33,769 nucleotides of DNA from NCBI GenBank assembly GCA_947178445.1, contig CAMWYJ010000029.1, forward strand, positions 1-33,769, written 5' to 3'. Positions 26,491 through 32,940 of the stretch are shown here, in pieces. The position numbers and the translations under genes were made by a program. The notes below the pieces were generated by a model. That model had not been told where the DNA came from, searched no databases, and saw nothing but the letters and a program-made list of their open reading frames with translations. The stretch comes from an uncultured Clostridium sp. (GTDB lineage Bacteria; Bacillota; Clostridia; Lachnospirales; Lachnospiraceae). The first letter of the stretch is position 1, and every line of letters begins with the position of its first letter.

Positions 26491-27474
26491 CTATATATTA
26501 TAAATATCCGACTTATAACAATTCATATTTTGACTTATCCACTCAATAGTCTCCCCCAGTCCCTGGGCAAGCGTATATTTTGGTCTCCAGTCTGTCAACT
26601 GCTTAATCTTTTCATTAGAGCCCAGCAATCTACTGACTTCGCTTTTTTTCGGTCTAAGCCTTTGTTCTTCACAAAAGGTTTTGGCTTTAGGATTAATCTG
26701 CTTGATTATTTCATTTGCAAGCTCACCAATTGATATTTCTTTTTGAGATGCTATATTGATTTCTTCTCCGACCGTATTGTCTGATTCTGCAATAGCAATA
26801 AAACCTTCCGCCGTATCCTTTACATAGTTAAAATCTCTGGTCGGTGTGAGCGCTCCCAACCTGATTTCCGTCTTTCCTGCTAAAAGTTGCGTAATAATCG
26901 TAGGAATTACCGCTCTTGCAGACTGTCTTGGACCATATGTATTAAAAGGTCTGACTATGACTACAGGTAGCTGAAAGCTTCTATAAAAACTCTCTGCAAG
27001 CCTGTCAGCACCGATTTTGGTCGCCGAGTATGGAGACTGCCCCTGAAAGGGATGTTTTTCATCTATCGGAACATACTGAGCTGTACCATAGACCTCGGAT
27101 GTCGATGTTATCATTATCTTTTCAGTCTCCAGCTCCCGGGCCGCCTGCAATACATTGAGTGTGCCCTTGATATTGGTATCAACATAAGAATCCGGAGAAT
27201 GGTAACTGAATGGGATGGCAATCAGTGCTGCGAGATGAAAAACCATATCTATCCCTTTCATAGCTTCCCTCACCCCATTGGGATCCCTTATATCGCCGCA
27301 AAATATATTAATTTCAGATAGTTTATCTTCCGGTAAAGTGTCAAGCCATCCCCATCTATTAAAGGAATTATAAAATGTAAATGCCTTTACATCATACCCC
27401 TTTTCCAACAGCATCTCTGTTAAATGGCTTCCAATAAAGCCATCTGCGCCTGTAACCAGAACCGTTTTCGCCAT
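26491..27474 (-). CDS. legB: NAD-dependent 4,6-dehydratase, LegB type
   Basis: 327 residues and the first gene of the long minus operon. Extended SDR: TGADGFIG (8-15) binds NAD, TSE at 125-127, YSATK with catalytic Y149 and K153. Long stretches (FYNSFNRWGWLDTLP, AALIAIPFSYHSPDSYVDTN, RPFNTYGPRQSARAVIP, LGALTPTRDFNYVKDT) match the LegB family as I know it; in Campylobacter legionaminic acid synthesis LegB acts on GDP-GlcNAc, giving a 4-keto-6-deoxy sugar. ATG 27474 with GGAAGG upstream is preferred over GTG 27489. About 130 bases of leader separate it from an intrinsic terminator, so expression probably depends on read-through. Confidence 0.85.
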   Translation of the reverse strand: MAKTVLVTGADGFIGSHLTEMLLEKGYDVKAFTFYNSFNRWGWLDTLPEDKLSEINIFCGDIRDPNGVREAMKGIDMVFHLAALIAIPFSYHSPDSYVDTNIKGTLNVLQAARELETEKIMITSTSEVYGTAQYVPIDEKHPFQGQSPYSATKIGADRLAESFYRSFQLPVVIVRPFNTYGPRQSARAVIPTIITQLLAGKTEIRLGALTPTRDFNYVKDTAEGFIAIAESDNTVGEEINIASQKEISIGELANEIIKQINPKAKTFCEEQRLRPKKSEVSRLLGSNEKIKQLTDWRPKYTLAQGLGETIEWISQNMNCYKSDIYNI

Positions 27475-27590
27475 TGCTATACCTTCCACTCTACAATATA
27501 ATTAAATTCCGTATTCGTCCTCATTATCCTATTTTCAAATCATAAAAACCTTTTTATACCAATTACATCTATTGTCTAATTGACATTCAA
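27475..27590 (-). other. Leader of the minus operon between terminator and first gene
   Basis: About 115 AT-rich bases transcribed after the leader terminator and before the legB start. Apart from the GGAAGG ribosome binding site near 27485 I see no conserved structure, gene or second promoter with both boxes. In the opposite operon the equivalent distance is only about 25 bases. Confidence 0.5.
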
Positions 27591-27669
27591 AAATCCCAAA
27601 TAAAAACTATCGTTGCACCAAAAATGCAACGACAGTTCCTCGTCAATTCTTTGTGCCTCCATGCAACCC
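27591..27669 (-). promoter_or_regulatory. Conserved operon leader block (minus operon copy)
   Basis: Read on the minus strand, this block opens with GGGTTGCATGGAGGCACA and ends with GGGATTT after a terminator. It is about 85% identical (roughly 67 of 79 positions) to the block at 29534-29611 on the plus strand, which precedes the other operon, so the two are inverted repeats at the outer borders of the invertible segment. The block starts about 31 bases outside the left recombination site. Conserved sequence before a terminator is what one expects for an attenuator or for loading a processive antiterminator; which one is not shown. Confidence 0.75.
27602..27636 (-). terminator. Intrinsic terminator in the minus-operon leader
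   Basis: On the minus strand a 12-base-pair stem (ACTGTCGTTGCA with TGCAACGATAGT, one G-U pair, loop TTTTTGG) is followed by a T run at 27602-27606. The G-U pair forms only in the minus-strand RNA. It lies between the promoter and the first gene. Compared with the plus-operon copy at 29566-29602, two pairs change together (T-A against C-G), which supports selection on the RNA stem. Confidence 0.8.
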
Positions 27670-27680
27670 CTATATTTTTA

Positions 27681-27706
27681 ATTCTATGATACTTATTTCA
27701 TAGAAT
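27681..27706. repeat. Extra inverted half-site outside the left recombination site
   Basis: ATTCTATGA at 27681-27689 and TCATAGAAT at 27698-27706 are exact inverted repeats. The right arm is part of the left recombination site, so three half-sites lie in a row here. No matching third half-site was seen next to the right site. It could be an accessory recombinase binding site or a leader RNA hairpin. Confidence 0.55.
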
Positions 27707-27722
27707 GAACCATTCTACGAAA
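27696..27722. repeat. Left recombination site (palindromic, core AAC)
   Basis: TTTCATAGAATG, core AAC, CATTCTACGAAA. The arms are inverted repeats with one mismatch. In the reverse orientation the site matches 27 of 29 positions of the site at 29481-29509. The inner arm (towards the recombinase gene) is identical in the two sites; the outer arm differs. The asymmetric core gives it direction. Confidence 0.8.
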
Positions 27723-27747
27723 AGAAGAAATATAAATATTTCTATGT

Positions 27748-27764
27748 CGATATAAAATATATCG
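27748..27764. repeat. Perfect palindrome at the predicted transcription start
   Basis: CGATATA, AAA, TATATCG: a 7-base perfect inverted repeat with a 3-base centre, placed where transcription from the 27770-27798 promoter should begin. This is a typical position for an operator. The binding protein is unknown; the recombinase itself is one candidate. Confidence 0.5.
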
Positions 27765-27769
27765 GCATT

Positions 27770-27798
27770 ATTTTATACTATTTAATACAGACTTGCAA
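27770..27798 (-). promoter_or_regulatory. Candidate sigma-A promoter inside the invertible segment
   Basis: On the minus strand TTGCAA (27793-27798), a 17-base spacer and TAAAAT (27770-27775) form a good -35/-10 pair. Transcription would start near 27763 and run left through the recombination site, the leader and the terminator into legB. It is the best promoter I find in the segment; no comparable one faces right before 29481. Confidence 0.6.
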
Positions 27799-28059
27799 TA
27801 ATTTAATAAATATTTCCGAAAGTCACCTGGTAAATGAGTCTTTTTACGCCGAAATTATATTAAAAAATTATCTATATACTGATATGACTAATCTTCTATG
27901 ATTGACAAAACGTATCTGCGTAACCGCCCATTACTTACCATGAGCCTTTTTCGCCCGTTTTTTGCTTCCCAGATTATACTATACTCAAAACTCAAAACAA
28001 TATCAATAGGAATTTATTTCCCAAACTATAACTTAGTCCTGTTCGGCCCTCATGGCATT

Positions 28060-28109
28060 TTATGTATAATGGATGTGGTTGCTAATTTGCGAAATCTCAT
28101 TATACATAA
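28060..28109. repeat. 12-base inverted repeat upstream of the recombinase gene
   Basis: TTATGTATAATG (28060-28071) and CATTATACATAA (28098-28109) are perfect inverted repeats separated by 26 bases. Each arm contains TATAAT, one per strand, without a clear -35 box. It may be an operator, an arm-type recombinase site or paired promoters. The rest of 27799-28292 is AT-rich and holds no gene I would call. Confidence 0.5.
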
Positions 28110-28292
28110 TCTAATTTCTGCCAGCCATAAACATTGTCTTCCTGTTTCTATATATCAGTTCTCTTGTTTCTTTCATAAGCCACATCATTTTTTTCAAATT
28201 GGCAATAATAACCAGCTGGAACAGATATTTTATAGTCAGTTTTAGGGTCAAAATATCAAATGTACACATCAGCCAACGAAAGGAGATAAAGT

Positions 28293-29450
28293 ATGGCAAG
28301 ACATGGAGAAAATATTCGGAAAAGAGCGGATGGAAGATGGGAAGGACGTTATAGGGTATTTGATGAAAACAGAGGAAATATATACCGTTCCGTATATGGC
28401 GGCACATATGAACAGGTAAAGGAAAAACTGCTCAGAGCCCGGCTGGAACTTACAAATGAAGTAGAAAACCGGGCACCGGCAGAGACTGGTTGCACAAGGA
28501 GGGATGCAGGGCCTTGCACTGCGATATTGTTCTCACAGGTGGCGCAGGAGTGGCTTGCGGATATTGCAGACAAGCGGAAATATTCAACCTATATAAAATA
28601 TGAAACGATTTACAGAACACATCTTGCCAAAGCAGTCGGTTCCTGTAAATTCTCTGATGTGGCCGCTTCGGAAATACAGGCAAATATTCTTGAGCACTTA
28701 TCAGAGGCTTCCCTTTCTCAAAATCTGCAAAAAAATATCTGCTGCGTAGCGAATCAGATCATGATCTTTGCTGGCAGAAAATATTCCATCAATATTACTT
28801 TGTTGGAAAAATCCGGCATAAGGCAGAAGAGCAAACCGGTTAAGACATTTTCAAAGACAGAACAGGCTAAACTGCTCTCCAGTATCTATAGAAAGACAGA
28901 CACATTCAAGATTGCCACATTGCTCTGTCTGTATACGGGCTTACGACTTGGAGAATTATGCGCGCTCAAATGGACTGATTTTGATTTCAAGAACATGTCA
29001 TTGACAGTGAACAGGACTGTGCAGCGAATTGCAGTTCAAAACGGCAAGGACAAGACCTTTTTGCTGGAGACGGACCCCAAAAGTGAAGATTCCAAAAGAA
29101 TAATTCCCCTGACCGCTGAAATTGCAGAACTTCTTGTACGGTTGAGAGGCATCCGGCCCTATGTGTTTGGCGGAGAAAAGCCGTTAGAGCCGAGAACAAT
29201 GCAGTATCGATTCAAAAAGCAACTGACAGAGGCGGGCATTGATGACAGAAATTTTCATATCCTTCGCCATACCTTTGCAACGAATTGTATTGAAAATGGC
29301 ATGGATGTAAAAGCCTTGAGCGAGATTCTGGGACATTCTGATGTGAAAATAACCTTGAACCGCTACGTACACCCTACTATGGATTCTAAAAGAAAGCAGC
29401 TTGGGCGGCTCCCGGACTTTTATGGTCAGATTCTTGGTCATGTTTCCTGA
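28293..29450 (+). CDS. Tyrosine recombinase (probable DNA invertase)
   Basis: 385 residues. The N-terminal part (RKRADGRWEGRYRVFDENRG) looks like the arm-binding domain of Tn916-type integrases, followed by a core-binding SAM-like domain (about 78-180). The catalytic set is complete: R218 in YTGLRLGELCALKW, K263, H322 and R325 in HILRHTF, H348 in LGHSDV, and Y358 in NRYVHP. It lies between two inverted sites, so inversion of its own segment is the likely reaction. AAAGGAG sits seven bases before the ATG. The right site begins 30 bases after its stop. No excisionase or other mobile-element gene is near. Confidence 0.9.
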   Translation: MARHGENIRKRADGRWEGRYRVFDENRGNIYRSVYGGTYEQVKEKLLRARLELTNEVENRAPAETGCTRRDAGPCTAILFSQVAQEWLADIADKRKYSTYIKYETIYRTHLAKAVGSCKFSDVAASEIQANILEHLSEASLSQNLQKNICCVANQIMIFAGRKYSINITLLEKSGIRQKSKPVKTFSKTEQAKLLSSIYRKTDTFKIATLLCLYTGLRLGELCALKWTDFDFKNMSLTVNRTVQRIAVQNGKDKTFLLETDPKSEDSKRIIPLTAEIAELLVRLRGIRPYVFGGEKPLEPRTMQYRFKKQLTEAGIDDRNFHILRHTFATNCIENGMDVKALSEILGHSDVKITLNRYVHPTMDSKRKQLGRLPDFYGQILGHVS

Positions 29451-29480
29451 AAAGACTTGATTTTATGCTTTAAAAAGAGT

Positions 29481-29509
29481 TTTTCGTAGAATGGTTCATT
29501 CTACGAAAA
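29481..29509. repeat. Right recombination site (perfect palindrome, core GTT)
   Basis: TTTTCGTAGAATG, core GTT, CATTCTACGAAAA. The arms are perfect 13-base inverted repeats. The core is the reverse complement of the left site's AAC, so the two sites are inverted relative to each other. In RNA it forms a strong hairpin but has no T run after it, so it is not a terminator. Confidence 0.85.
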
Positions 29510-29533
29510 GGCATCAGATCATTCATACATATT

Positions 29534-29611
29534 GGGTTGCATGGAGGCACACAGAATAGACGAAGACCGTCGTCGCATTGTTGGTGCGACGACGGTTTTT
29601 TTATGGGATTT
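29534..29611 (+). promoter_or_regulatory. Conserved operon leader block (plus operon copy)
   Basis: Same block as 27591-27669 in reverse orientation: GGGTTGCATGGAGGCACA, a terminator, then GGGATTT. It begins about 30 bases outside the right recombination site, the same spacing as on the left. No promoter is visible between the recombinase stop and this block, so in the present orientation this operon should be silent apart from read-through from the recombinase gene. Confidence 0.75.
29566..29602 (+). terminator. Intrinsic terminator in the plus-operon leader
   Basis: A 12-base-pair GC-rich stem (ACCGTCGTCGCA with TGCGACGACGGT, loop TTGTTGG) followed by seven T at 29596-29602. It lies directly before the ribosome binding site of the first gene (AAGGAGG at 29612-29618), an unusual position for a terminator unless it is regulated. 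Confidence 0.85.
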
Positions 29612-29627
29612 AAGGAGGAACCGGGGC

Positions 29628-31118
29628 GTGAATATCGACTATATCGTGGTACAGGCCGGAGGTAAGGGAACCCGGCTGGAATATCTGACAAAAAATAAAC
29701 CCAAGGCGCTGGTGCCTGTGGAGAATCTTCCCATGCTTTTTCATCTGTTTCGCAAATATCCGGATAAAAAATACGTGATTATTGCTGATTACCACAAAGA
29801 GGTGCTTAGGGAGTATCTGGCAAGTTTTGCAAAGGTTAAGTACCAGGTGGTTGATGCGGAGGGAACGGGAACCTGTTCCGGCGTCAGGCAGGCCATACAG
29901 CAGCTGCCCCACAATGTCCCGTTTATGCTGGTGTGGTCTGACTTAATTCTCCCCCAGGATTTCATTCTTCCCCAAGAAGAAAAGGATTATATCGGTATTT
30001 CACAGACGTTTCCCTGCAGGTGGAGTTATCAGAACGGCAAACTGGTGGAGGAAAAATCCACCGAGAAGGGAGTTGCCGGTTTCTTTCTGTTTACCGAGAA
30101 GTCCAAGCTGCAGGACGTACCGGTAAACGGCGAACTGGTACGGTGGATGCAGGAAAAACACTTTGTGTTCGAGGAAGTTGGACTGGCGGGGACCAGAGAG
30201 TTTGGTCTGCTGGAAGAATATAACAAACTGGCACAGGAAAAGTGCAGACCCTTCAATAAGATGACCTTTGACGGGGACGTGGCGATAAAAGAGGGAATCG
30301 ACGAGCAGGGGCGCAAGCTGGCTGTCAGGGAATGCGCCTGGTATGAGGCGGCGCGGGGGAAAAACATAACCATACTGCCAAAAGTATACGGCACAAACCC
30401 GCTGCGGATGGAGCGGATCAAGGGAGAGAATATTTACGAGTGTCAGCTGGCCTACGAACAGAAACGGGAGATTCTGCAGAAACTGGTGGAGGCGCTCAAA
30501 AAGCTACATGACGCGGAGCAGGTACCTGCAGACACTTTCAGTATCAAGGAGGCATATTACAACAAAACCATACAGCGTCTCAGTGCCATTCGGGATCTGG
30601 TGCCCTTTGCGGACAGGAAAGTGATCACCGTCAACGGGAAACAGTGCCGGAACGTATATTTCTATAAGAGGGAACTGGAAAAAGCTTTGGAGCGGCTGCA
30701 CTGTGACAGTTTCTGCCTGATTCATGGGGACTGCACCTTTTCCAACATGATGCTGCGGGAGGACGGAACGCCGGTACTCATTGACCCCAGAGGATATTTC
30801 GGACATACGGAAATCTATGGTGATCCCATGTATGACTGGGCAAAACTGTACTACTCCCTGGTGGGGAACTATGACCGTTTCAATCTGAAGGATTTCCGTC
30901 TGGATATTGGTGAGGAAGAAGTGACGCTACAGATCACCTCCAACCAGTGGGAAGACATGGAGGAAGATTTCTTCCGTATGACGGGTGTAGACAGAGCCGG
31001 AATTAAGCTGCTGCATGCGGTGATCTGGCTCTCTCTCACCACCTATGCCTGGCAGGACTATGATTCGATATGTGGTGCGTTTTATAATGGGCTTTATTAT
31101 CTGGAGGATGTGTTATGA
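29628..31118 (+). CDS. Nucleotidyltransferase fused to APH/choline-kinase-like kinase
   Basis: 496 residues from GTG 29628, nine bases after AAGGAGG; the longer frame from 29532 runs through the terminator and is not used. Residues 1-~220 are a sugar-phosphate-type nucleotidyltransferase (GGKGTRL 11-17, NKPKALVPVE). Residues ~225-496 are an aminoglycoside-phosphotransferase/choline-kinase-like domain with the catalytic HGD at 366-368 and IDPRG with metal-binding D386. The fusion could phosphorylate an alcohol or sugar and then activate it with a nucleotide, giving a CDP- or other NDP-linked group. It is the first gene of the plus operon, with higher GC than most of the window. Confidence 0.8.
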   Translation: MNIDYIVVQAGGKGTRLEYLTKNKPKALVPVENLPMLFHLFRKYPDKKYVIIADYHKEVLREYLASFAKVKYQVVDAEGTGTCSGVRQAIQQLPHNVPFMLVWSDLILPQDFILPQEEKDYIGISQTFPCRWSYQNGKLVEEKSTEKGVAGFFLFTEKSKLQDVPVNGELVRWMQEKHFVFEEVGLAGTREFGLLEEYNKLAQEKCRPFNKMTFDGDVAIKEGIDEQGRKLAVRECAWYEAARGKNITILPKVYGTNPLRMERIKGENIYECQLAYEQKREILQKLVEALKKLHDAEQVPADTFSIKEAYYNKTIQRLSAIRDLVPFADRKVITVNGKQCRNVYFYKRELEKALERLHCDSFCLIHGDCTFSNMMLREDGTPVLIDPRGYFGHTEIYGDPMYDWAKLYYSLVGNYDRFNLKDFRLDIGEEEVTLQITSNQWEDMEEDFFRMTGVDRAGIKLLHAVIWLSLTTYAWQDYDSICGAFYNGLYYLEDVL

Positions 31119-31693
31119 TAGACTATTTTGAGCGGCAATTAAAGGAGTTTGACCATTCTATTCATTCTCTAGATGAGAAGGTTTTTGAGAGATGGGTGAA
31201 TGAGGCGGTGGAAACGCTGAGGTCCAGGCATAAGCTCATTGTATCCGGTCTGGGGAAAAACGTTCCCATATGCGACAAGTTTGTGGGGTCCATGATCTCC
31301 ATGGGGCTGGACGCATACTTTTTGCACACTAACTCCGCAGTACACGGGGATATGGGCGTGGTCAAGGACGGCGATATGGTGATACTGCTCACAAAGAGCG
31401 GGGAGACGGCGGAGTCCATATATTTGGCCGGATTGCTGAAGGAGCGCAGGGTAAATATGTGGCTGCTGACTTTTGTGAAGGACAGTACATTGACCCGGGA
31501 GATTCCCAACTCGGTGGTGCTTGACCTGATGCATGAGGGCGATCTGTGGAATATTGTGCCAAACAATTCAACCACGATGAACCTGATCGTACTGCAGGGG
31601 CTGGCTATGATGGTGGCTAATAAGATGGGGCTTAAGCTGGAGGATTTCAAGAGGAACCACCCGGGGGGAGCGATAGGGCAGCTGTTAAAATAA
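31115..31693 (+). CDS. SIS-domain sugar-phosphate isomerase (KpsF/GutQ-like, no CBS)
   Basis: 192 residues. A SIS domain with LIVSGLGKNVPICDKF, LLTKSGETAE (TKSGETAE at 93-100) and the KpsF-like end HPGGAIGQLL. KpsF/GutQ enzymes interconvert ribulose- and arabinose-5-phosphate, but this protein ends where their CBS pair would start, as stand-alone SIS isomerases do. The ATG overlaps the upstream stop as ATGA (31115-31118), so it is coupled to the kinase-nucleotidyltransferase gene: isomerise, phosphorylate, activate is a plausible order for one small pathway. The substrate is not determined. Confidence 0.8.
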   Translation: MIDYFERQLKEFDHSIHSLDEKVFERWVNEAVETLRSRHKLIVSGLGKNVPICDKFVGSMISMGLDAYFLHTNSAVHGDMGVVKDGDMVILLTKSGETAESIYLAGLLKERRVNMWLLTFVKDSTLTREIPNSVVLDLMHEGDLWNIVPNNSTTMNLIVLQGLAMMVANKMGLKLEDFKRNHPGGAIGQLLK

Positions 31694-31761
31694 TACCAGA
31701 ACAGCAATGAATTGCAACAACTATGACAAAGAGGCGGATCAAGTTGGAAGGAACAGACACA

Positions 31762-32940
31762 ATGCATAATTACGGACTTGAAGAAATGTTAAAGTATGCA
31801 ATGAGTGAAACGGCATATAAAATACTAATTTGGGGAGCCTGTGAAAAAAGTGATTATGTATTAAACTTTTTTAAAGATAACCATGTAGAAATATATGGAT
31901 ATATAGACAGCGCTTACAAGGATAAGTGTGAATATAGGGGATATAAGGTTTATGATAGTAATATCATAAAAAGTCAGAAATTTTATGTATATGTTGCTTT
32001 AGAAAATACATATAATGATATTCTGTTTTTCCTGAACGAGTGTGGATACAAGGAATACCTAGATTTTTGGTATCCCTGCCGTATGGTACGTCTTTGCAGT
32101 TATCAGCCATATTCAGATTATTATGGAAATGAATATGAAGGATATGGCTATGATGTGAAAATAAGCTTGAAAAGGGGTGGGAAGTGTTTTCTTGAAAAAG
32201 GTATAGAAATGAGCAATACCGTTACGATAGAAGTTTTTGATGATTCCGAATTAAGCGTATTAAGCGAATGCAGTATAGGGGAAGGATGCAGTGTCCGTGT
32301 ATGCAACAACAGCTATGTGAAAATATACAACAAGTGCAGGCTTTCAAAGTATTGCACACTCGACAGCAAGCGCGGCAGTGCAATACAATTATGGGGGGGT
32401 GGTGATTTTAGTGAAAGAACAACTTTCAGCGCATTAAGAAACAGCACAATCAGACTCGGATCAAATTGCGAATCTTGGAAATCAAATAATCAGTTCATTA
32501 CGGATTATGGCGGCATGATTTGTATAGGAGAAAAAACAACGTTTAACTATAACTGCATATGTATAGCGGTTCAAAATTCACAATTGTTTATCGGAAACGA
32601 CTGTATGTTTTCCTATGACGTAGTTGTAAGAACTGGCAACCACCATAATCTGTTTGATTTAAAAGAAAATAAAAATTTAACGGCTTGTAAGCAACATACT
32701 ATACGAATAGCAGATCATATATGGCTAGGACATAAAGCCAATATTTTTAGCGGTGCTGATATAGGTAATGGCTGTGTTATAGGCGCAAATTCTTTTATAA
32801 ACCAACAATTTCCATGCAATTGCAGCATTGCAGGTAATCCTGCAAAAATATTGAATAGGAATATTGCATGGAGAAGAGAGAATTATCCATATTATGAAGA
32901 CTATAAAGATTTCGAGGAGTATGATTACAGAGATGATTAA
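31762..32940 (+). CDS. Left-handed beta-helix acyltransferase with N-terminal Rossmann-like domain
   Basis: 392 residues from ATG 31762 (GGAAGG ten bases upstream; ATG 31723 has no ribosome binding site). Residues ~18-108 are the same Rossmann-like module as in the minus operon (KILIWGACEKSDYVL, GYIDSAYKDK). The rest carries many hexapeptide-type turns and ends like an O-acetyltransferase: IRIADHIWLGHKANIFSGAD, IGNGCVIGANSFI, SIAGNPAKIL. It should acetylate a sugar hydroxyl or amine using acetyl-CoA. The hexapeptide region is longer and less regular than usual. Base composition is clearly more AT-rich than the two genes before it. Confidence 0.85.
   Translation: MHNYGLEEMLKYAMSETAYKILIWGACEKSDYVLNFFKDNHVEIYGYIDSAYKDKCEYRGYKVYDSNIIKSQKFYVYVALENTYNDILFFLNECGYKEYLDFWYPCRMVRLCSYQPYSDYYGNEYEGYGYDVKISLKRGGKCFLEKGIEMSNTVTIEVFDDSELSVLSECSIGEGCSVRVCNNSYVKIYNKCRLSKYCTLDSKRGSAIQLWGGGDFSERTTFSALRNSTIRLGSNCESWKSNNQFITDYGGMICIGEKTTFNYNCICIAVQNSQLFIGNDCMFSYDVVVRTGNHHNLFDLKENKNLTACKQHTIRIADHIWLGHKANIFSGADIGNGCVIGANSFINQQFPCNCSIAGNPAKILNRNIAWRRENYPYYEDYKDFEEYDYRDD

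Larger units (their letters stand above)
27696..29509. mobile_element. Putative invertible promoter segment with its own recombinase
   Basis: About 1.8 kb bounded by two near-identical palindromic sites with opposite core orientation, carrying one tyrosine recombinase gene and a left-facing promoter. Inverted sites predict inversion, not excision. Outside each site is an inverted copy of a leader and terminator block followed by a glycan operon. In the orientation given, the promoter faces the minus operon and the recombinase gene faces the plus operon; inversion swaps both. Inversion would carry the promoter to about 29406-29434 on the plus strand. Classic integration of a foreign element is less likely because there is no cargo and no direct-repeat att pair. 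Confidence 0.7.

Noticed and set aside
25996-26733. Plus-strand frame of 245 codons across the CMP-sugar synthetase and legB genes
   Set aside because: Shadow spanning two well-supported genes on the other strand; no ribosome binding site or family features.
27591-27669. Conserved leader peptide starting ATGGAGGCAC in both leaders (MEAxRIDE)
   Set aside because: The first codons agree with some silent changes, but there are only four differences, the ribosome binding sites are weak, and the frames diverge in the stem; conserved RNA explains it as well.
27898-28245. Plus-strand frame of 115 codons upstream of the recombinase
   Set aside because: No ribosome binding site, low-complexity composition and no recognisable features; lies in AT-rich regulatory DNA.
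27696-29509. Segment as an integrated element with attL/attR
   Set aside because: The sites are in inverted, not direct, orientation and there is no cargo or excisionase; inversion fits better.
29532-29627. Upstream extension of the nucleotidyltransferase gene from TTG 29532
   Set aside because: It reads through the intrinsic terminator and leader block; GTG 29628 has a strong ribosome binding site and starts right at the fold.
31162-31767. Minus-strand frame of 201 codons across the SIS gene
   Set aside because: Opposite-strand shadow of a clear SIS-domain protein; composition is Ser/Cys-rich as expected from such shadows.
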